The translations under genes and the position numbers were made by a program. Below the pieces are notes generated by a model. The model did not search any database, was not told the origin of the DNA, and was given only the letters and a program-made list of their open reading frames with translations. Positions 37,401 to 46,400 of a DNA stretch of 64,000 nt are shown piece by piece. Each line of letters opens with the position of its first letter. Positions within the stretch are counted from its first letter, which is position 1. This DNA is from Mimachlamys varia (lineage: Eukaryota; Mollusca; Bivalvia; Pectinida; Pectinidae): positions 1,240,001-1,304,000 of the forward strand of contig OX392532.1 of assembly GCA_947623455.1 (NCBI GenBank). Reading direction: 5' to 3'.

Positions 37401-40400
37401 TACTGACTTGATAAAATACAGAGAAATGGGAGAAAGCAAAGGACTGACTTGATAAAATACAGAGAAATGGGAGAGAGCAAAGTACTGATTAGATAAAATA
37501 CAGAGAAATGGGAGAAAGCAAAGTACTGATTAGATAAAATACAGAGAAATGGGAGAGAGCAAAGTACTGATTAGATAAAATACAGAGAAATGGGAGAGAG
37601 CAAAGTACTGATAAGATAAAATACAGAGAAATGGGAGAGCAAAGTACTGATTAGATAAAATACAGAGAAATGGGAGAGAGCAAAGTACTGATTAGATAAA
37701 ATACAGAGAAATGGGAGAGAGCAAAGTACTGATAACATAAAATACAGAGAAATGGGAGAGAGCAAAGTACTGACTTGATAAAATACAGAGAAATGGGAGA
37801 GAGCAAAGTACTGACTTGATAAAATACAGAGAAATGGGAGAGAGCAAAGTACTGATTAGATAAAATACAGAGAAATGGGAGAGAGCAAAGTACTGATTAG
37901 ATAAAATACAGAGAAATGGGAGAAAGCAAAGTACTGATAAGATAAAATACAGAGAAATGGGAGAGAGCAAAGTACTGATTAGATAAAATACAGAGAAATG
38001 GGAGAAAGCAAAGTACTGATTAGATAAAATACAGAGAAATGGGAGAGCAAAGTACTGATTAGATAAAATACAGAGAAATGGGAGAGAGCAAAATACTGAT
38101 TAGATAAAATACAGAGAAATGGGAGATAGCAAAGTACTGATTAGATAAAATACAGAGAAATAGAAGAGAGCAAAGTACTGACTTGATAAAATACAGAGAA
38201 AAGGGAGAGAGCAAAGTACTGACTCGATATAATACAGAGAAATGGGAGAAAGCAAAGTACTGATTAGATAAAATACAGAGAAATGGGAGAGAGCAAAGTA
38301 CTGACTTGATAAAATACAGAGAAATGGGAGAAAGCAAAGTACTGATTAGATAAAATACAGAGAAATGGGAGATAGCAAAGTACTGATTAGATAAAATACA
38401 GAGAAATAGAAGAGAGCAAAGTACTGACTTGATAAAATACAGAGAAAAGGGAGAAAGCAAAGTACTGATTAGATAAAATACAGAGAAATGGGAGAGAGCA
38501 AAGTACTGATTAGATAAAATACAGAGAAATGGGAGAGAGCAAAGTACTGATAAGATAAAATACAGAGAAATGGGAGAGAGCAAAGTACTGATAAGATAAA
38601 ATACAGAGAAATGGGAGAGAGCAAAGTACTGACTTGATAAAATACAGAGAAATGGGAGAGAGCAAAGTACTGACTCGATAAAATACAGAGAAATGGGAGA
38701 GAGCAAAGTACTGACTTGATAAAATACAGAGAAATGGGAGAAAGCAAAGTACTGATAAGATAAAATACAGAGAAATGGGAGAGAGCAAAGAACTAATAAG
38801 ATAAAATACAGAGAAATGGGAGAGAGCAAAGTACTGATAAGATAAAATACAGAGAAATGGGAGAGAGCAAAGTACTGATTAGATAAAATACAGAGAAATG
38901 GGAGAGAGCAAAGTACTGATAAGATAAAATACAGAGAAATGGGAGAAAGCAAAGTACTGATTAGATAAAATACAGAGAAATGGGAGAAAGCAAAGTACTG
39001 ATTAGATAAAATACAGAGAAATGGGAGAAAGCAAAGTACTGATTAGATAAAATACAGAGAAATGGGAGAGAGCAAAGTACTAATAAGATAAAATACAGAG
39101 AAATGGGAGAGAGCAAAGTACTGATAAGTTAAAATACAGAGAAATGGGAGAAAGCAAAGTACTGATTAGATAAAATACAGAGAAATGGGAGAAAGCAAAG
39201 TACGGCTACATTTAGGGTAGCAACAACAGTATAACACAGTATACCTTGTTCAGTATATAATACAGAGAAATGGGAGAGAGCAAAGTACTGATAAGATAAA
39301 ATACAGAGAAATGGGAGAGAGCAAAGTACTGATTAGATAAAATACAGAGAAATGGGAGAGAGCAAAGTACTGATTAGTTAAAATACAGAGAAATGGGAGA
39401 GCAAAGTACTGATTAGATAAAATACAGAGAAATGGGAGAGCAAAGTACTGATTAGATAAAATACAGAGAAATGGGAGAGAGCAAAGTACGGCTACATTTA
39501 GGGTAGCAACAACAGTATAATACAGTGTACCTTGTTCAGTATATCTGTCCACTTCCATGCACATATGGGTCCATTTCCACCGCTGAAAATAATAATGATA
39601 TAGTAAACATAGTGTGTAACAATATTTATAATATGTGGATGCCTTTCCATTGTTTCTTGTTTACCTAGAACTTTGTTAAAATGAACTATATTGTGTGTAT
39701 TTCACTCATTATGACATAACACTGTTTACATATAGAATCAACATGTAAGGCTATTCCAGTAAAATATTTACCCCGCCCCAGGACTCCAGGTTTTGTTAAG
39801 GGCTAGTCCAGTAAAATATTTACCCCGCCCCAGGACTCCAGGTTTTCTTAAGGGCTAGTCCAGTAAAATATCTACCCCACCCCAGGACTCCAGGTTTTGT
39901 TAAGGGCTAGTCCAGTAAAATATTTACCCCACCCCAGGACTCCAGGTTTTGTTAAAGGCTAGTCCAGTAAAATATTTACCCCGCCCCAGGACTCCAGGTT
40001 TTCTTAAGGGCTATTCCAGTAAAATATCTACCCCACCCCAGGACTCCAGGTTTTGTTAAGGGCTATTCCAGTAAAATATCTACCCCACCCCAGGACTCCA
40101 GGTTTTGTTAAGGGCTATTCCAGTAAAATATCTACCCCACCCCAGGACTCCAGGTTTTGTTAAGGGCTATTCCAGTAAAATATCTACCCCGCCCCAGGAC
40201 TCAAGGTTTTGTTAAGGGCTAGTCCAGTAAAATATCTACCCCACCCCAGGACTCCAGGTTTTGTTAAGGGCTATTCCAGTAAAATATCTACCCCGCCCCA
40301 GGACTCCAGGTTTTGTTAAGGGCTAGTCCAGTAAAATATCTACCCCGCCCCAGGACTCCAGGTTTTGTTAAGGGCTATTCCAGTAAAATATCTACCCCAC

Positions 40401-43400
40401 CCCAGGACTCCAGGTTTTGTTAAGGGCTATTCCAGTAAAATATCTACCCCACCCCAGGACTCCAGGTTTTGTTAAGGGGTACCACCCATAAAATTTATTT
40501 AATAAATTACATAGAAGCAATAGGAATGAAATCCAACCATGGGTAGAGGTGGTTTATTTTGGAGATGTTTTAATGGAATAGCCCTTAACATTTCTGATCA
40601 ACTCAATCTTAATTAGAATAGATAGCTGATATATGTACATCTAACAAACATTGAGTTCTTGGAAATAAATTCATTTTAAACCTCAAATCATAACCAAGTC
40701 TATACACTCTGCAACCAATACCTTGCAGAGGAAGATGGATATTACTATTTTAAATAGTGGTGTTATAAGCAAAATTTTGTATGTATTTGTACATTTCAAT
40801 TTAAAACAAGAGATCCCAGAGGGATCTTGGCGCCCACCATCAAATGATCTAAGTTTGTTTTTTGAAAGATGGTTCTTTTCTCTTCTTTCGATTGTCTCTT
40901 AGGTGTTGATTAAGTGTGAGCAGAGACTCTGGTGGGACACAGATGCATTTTTTTGTTTTTTTTTTTGTGAATTACATTGTCGTTTCCTTATTCTTAGCAT
41001 AGCTAGGCACCAGGAGGAACCTACATATGAAATTTGTGAAAGTTCCCTTCAGTATATTCTCAGAAATAGGGATAACAAACTTCAATTGTCAAAATCCAAG
41101 ATGGCTGCCTGTCGGCCATGTTCTTTTCCGATCTGTCCAAAAATGGAATATGCACAACTAGGGACCAAGGTGAACCAACAAATGAAATTTGAGAAAGATA
41201 CCTTCAGTACTTTCTTAGAAATAGCGATAACAAACTTCAATTGTCAAAATCCAAGATGGCTGCCTGTCGGCCATATTGTTTTCTGATCTGTCCCAAAATG
41301 GAATATACACAACTAGGGACCAAGGTGAACCAACACATGAAATTTGAGAAAGATACCTTCAGTAATTTCTGAGAAATAGCCATAACGAACTTCAATTGTC
41401 AAAATCCGAGATGGCTGCCTGTCGGCCATGTTGTTTTTGGATTGGTCCCAAAATGCAATATGCATAACTACACACCAAGGGGAACCTACACATGAAATTT
41501 GAGAAAGATCCATTCAGTACATTCTCAGAAATAGCGATAACAAAGTTCAACTGTCAAAATCCAAGATGGCTGCCTGTCGGCCATGTTGTTTTCGGATTGG
41601 TCAAAAAATGCAATATGCATAACTAGGCACCAACGGGAACCTACACATGAAATTTGAGAAAGATCCATTCAGTACATTCTCAGAAATAGGGATAACAAAG
41701 TTCAAATGTCAAAATCCAAGATGGCTGCCTGTCGGCCATCTTGAATTCAGATCGGTCCCAAAATGGAATATACACAACTACGGACCAAGGTGAACCAACA
41801 CATGAAATTTGAGAAAGATACCTTCAGTACTTTCTTAGAAATAGCGATAACAAACTTCAATTGTCAAAATCCAAGATGGCTGCCTGTCGGCCATGTTGTT
41901 TTTGGATTGGTCCCAAAATGCAATATGCATAACTACACACCAAGGGGAACCTACACATGAAATTTGAGAAAGATCCATTCAGTACATTCTCAGAAATAGC
42001 GATAACAAAGTTCAACTGTCAAAATCCAAGATGGCTGCCTGTCGGCCATGTTGTTTTCGGATTGGTCCCAAAATGCAATATGCATAACTAGGCACCAACG
42101 GGAACCTACACATGAAATTTGAGAAAGATCCATTCAGTACATTCTCAGAAATAGGGATAACAAAGTTCAAATGTCAAAATCCAAGATGGCTGCCTGTCGG
42201 CCATCTTGAATTCAGATCGGTCCCAAAATGGAATATGCACAACTAGGGACCAAGGTGAACCAACACATGAAATTTGAGAAAGATCCATTCAGTACATTCT
42301 CAGAAATAGGGATAACAAAGTTCAAATGTCAAAATCCAAGATGGCTGCCTGTCGGCCATCTTGAATTCAGATCGGTCCCAAAATGGAATATGCACAACTA
42401 GGGACCAAGGTGAACCAACACATGAAATTTGAGAAAGATTCCTTCGGTACTTTATGAGAAATAGCGATAACAAGAATTGTTTACGGACGGACTAACGGAT
42501 GGACTGACGGACGGACGGACGACGGACCACGGACGCAGGGCGATTTGAATAGCCCACCATCTGATGATGGTGGGCTAATTACGGCTATTACACAAAATAC
42601 AGACTAGTACTAAATATTAATACCTGGCCCCCTATGGCTCTGCCCCGGCTGGGTATTAAATTGGTCCCATGCCTCGTAATGGAGCAAGCCCGGTGTTATT
42701 CACACCAGGGCAATTTTTGCATCACTCATCGGCCTATTGGTTCCCATCAATAAACATATTTAAATCATAAACCAACTCATTCAAAATCTGTGCCTAGTGT
42801 TTTCGCTCCAGGTTCAACTGGGGGTACATTCGCGCTAAAATTAAATCTGGCACATTTAGTTTGAGGGGTTCAGACTTACCTGGCCGAGACTAAATTGCTG
42901 ACTATTGCTATGCGTTTGTTTACCGTGGAATATTTCTGTGCCTTCTGTACTGGTTCAACCTGTAGCGCGAATATACCCTGGTTCAACCTGTAGCATGAAT
43001 ATACCCTGGTTCAACCGGTAGCGCGAATATACCCTGGTTCAACCTGTAGGGCAAATATACCCTGGTAGCCGCATGTACCCCAGGTTTAGAGTAACATATA
43101 AATTGTATTATCATGGCTGAGTCAATCCCACACCTAGAAACAGCCAGGTATTGTATATATGGTGACATGAGACATGTTTTCTGCGATAATTACCTGATTA
43201 AGAAGATGTCTGATGAAGCTAGACAAAATATGGCTCCTTCCTCTGAAGCTGTGAAGATGAAATACAAATTATAGATATCTTGTAATAGTGTTATTGTCAA
43301 TTTGAATGCTTCCATATTAATGTTTTGTATCAAACGCAATTGCTATAAATATAGTGGCTGTATTTATCTCAATATCCAAGAACAGTGGTGTTCTTTATTG

Positions 43401-46400
43401 TGGTCTAGCTAGATGCATGATGTCGTCAACATGTTTTGACAGCTTTGCGGTCGTCATCAGGACTTGAAAGTTACATGAACCAATCAAAAACAAACATTTA
43501 AATGTGTTTCTCTATAACAGAGATAGGTGTCAGACTATACACAAAATGTATAGGTTACCTCTGAAACGTACCTTTAAGTAGACAGGTATCAGACTTTACA
43601 CAGGGATTATAGGTTATCTGTGATACATGCCTTTATAGGAGAAGACAGGTGTCAGACTTTACACAAAGATTATAGGTTACCTGTGATACGTACCTTTATA
43701 GGAGTAGAGAGGTGTCAGACTGTACATGAAGATTATAGGTTACCTGTGATACGTACCTTTAAGTAGACAGTTGTCAGACTTTACATGAGGATTATAGGTT
43801 ACCTGTGATACATACCATTATAGGAGTAGACAGGTGTCAGACTTTACACGAAGATCATAAGTTATCTGTGATACATACCTTTATAGGAGGAGACAGGTGT
43901 CAGACTTTACACAAAGATTATAGGTTACCTGTGATACGTACCTTTATAGGAGAAGACAGGTGTCAGACTTTACACGAAGATCATAAGTTATCTGTGATAC
44001 ATACCTTTATAGGAGGAGACAGGTGTCAGACTTTACACAAAGATTATAGGTTACCTGTGATACGTACCTTTATAGGAGTAGAGAGGTGTCAGACTTTACA
44101 TGAAGATTATAGGTTATCTGTGATACGTACCTTTAAGTAGACAGGTGTCAGACTTTACACGAAGATTATAGGTTACCTGTGATACGTACCTTTAAGTAGA
44201 CAGTTGTCAGACTTTACATGAGGATTATAGGTTACCTGTGATACATACCATTATAGGAGTAGACAGGTGTCAGACTTTACACAAAGATTATAGGTTACCT
44301 GTGATACGTACCTTTATAGGAGTAGACAGGTGTCAGACTTTACACAAAGATTATAGGTTATCTATGATACGTACCTTTATAGGAGTAGACAGATGTCAGA
44401 CTTTACACAAAGATTATAGGTTATCTGTGATACGTACCTTTAAAGGAGTAGACAGGCTTCCAAAGGGCTTCTGTACTGTCTGGTGACAAAGCTGTCGTCA
44501 GACTTCAACAATAAATAAACAAAACTACAGCATACATGTATATATCTATGTGTTACGAATATAACAAGATGCCAGGAGGTTATGCTAATACTCTGACTTA
44601 CCAAATCATTCTGTTTGTCTTTACAAACGTACCAGTAATTGTAATCTTCAATCAATTTTATATTAGTAATTGGTCTAGATTATTTAATTTATCAACAAAC
44701 TACATGAAAATTAATTTACTTCTCTGTTATGACGCTAAATTATTCATTTTTTCCCCTTCTCCAGTACAGACTTAACATACAATGAATAAGGCACTGTACA
44801 AGAATAGCATTTTGTTTTGCATCAAAGTTTGCAAATGCGCAACCAGTTAAAACATGAAAGCATATGGTGGTCGCATCTTCAGCTAAACAATTTTTTATTT
44901 CAATCTAAGCCATGCATATAATTATGTAATATATATATATCTGTTTTGCATTCAGTTACATATTTTTTTATGTTCAGAGACAAAAATTCAACAAAAATTA
45001 ACATGGCTTTTTTTTGTGAAAGACAAAATTTAGGGGAAGGACTTAACTACAGGCACCCACCCTATTCCAAGAACACTTGCCAAAGTGGGGAGTGGGCTTA
45101 TTTGCGAGAAGTGGCTTATTTACAGTAAACTACAGTATATACTTTTACACTCACACTTGTGGAATATGTATGTTATCAAATTGCTGAATAGGAAAATAAG
45201 ACTATTTAACATTCTCTTGATATATAAATCCATTAAACTTTACACTGTACTGTTCATTATTGATGTTTTTAAATAGACGTTCTGAGTTTACCTGAAAATC
45301 GCAATACAACCATGGTTATTTGCTGCAGCCAAGAACTTCCCACAGGGTGAAAAACACTGTGCAAATACAGATGTGTGGTACTGTTTCCGTGCTGCTAGAC
45401 TCCGATCTTGCTGAAATATCAAGAATATTTACATAGAAGCATATATTTGCTCTGAAAAATTATAAGTTGTAGATCAAGGGTAAGACAAAGATGTAATCAT
45501 TGGATGAAGACTGTGAATTGAGTGCTGGAGAGGGCTAGCCCAGTAGACCGACAGACTCTGACATCCGATAAATATCGGGCTGGGTCCGAGTCAGAGCCCT
45601 TGGGACTACATGCCCAGTTGTGTGGATGATATGCACACACTGTATACGTATCACATCTTGGTAATTTTGGTGTTTTGCCAGACTACAACTGTAGCTGGTT
45701 TCAAAATGTTGTATGCATGCATGGCTGTCATTTACTGCCGGACTCTCTCTCTGGTTCCAGGTACATTTTTTCGCCCCTAAATCCTGTTTGCATTATTTTT
45801 TTTTTCACCCTAAATAATTCATTTAAGTCAGGGATAACTTCATCTTCGAATTAGTCTTTTCTACGACTTCAGAAAGCAATTTTCTGATTTTTTTTTTTTT
45901 TTTTTTGGCATTCAAAATCAATTTTATGTACATTGTAAAGAAAATTTGGAGTTTCGAATACATCATTATTTTGTTCACAAACATTTACATTGAATTCAAT
46001 TTTAGAAATAAACAAGAATGTTTATTATAGTGCTGTGTGAGACAATTTTAAAATTGCATTACTTGTTTACTAATACCCAGTAAGACCCATGGCCATACAT
46101 CAACTAGGTAATCAATAATCTCAGATATCACACAAAACAACTATGAATAAAATATTCTAATACTATTCATTCAATAGTCAAACTTTTACATTTGTAAAAG
46201 ATGTGCATTGATAAGGTTGCCTTACAAGCGTGTGCTGTTGGGAATTTCCCTTTAGCTCTGTCAGTAGAGCATCGGGCTGGAGAGCCAAGGGTCGCCGGTT
46301 CGAGCCCCAGCGACGACACTACCTTTATAATTATCACTTTTCCTCGTCCTATTAAACATTATATCTGTTAAAATGTTTAGTCTGTCAATCGACGCTAGTT

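Noticed and set aside
36491..38952. Long - strand open frames (up to 297 codons) rich in LCILSNQYFALSHFSVFY-type repeats, looking like a membrane protein
   Set aside because: They are read-through of the 41-bp tandem unit in three frames. No start context or splice logic, and they lie inside THOC6 intron 5.
39742..40482. Exon-edge origin for the ~60-bp array
   Set aside because: No THOC6 exon sequence in the unit. It matches a transposon terminal repeat instead.
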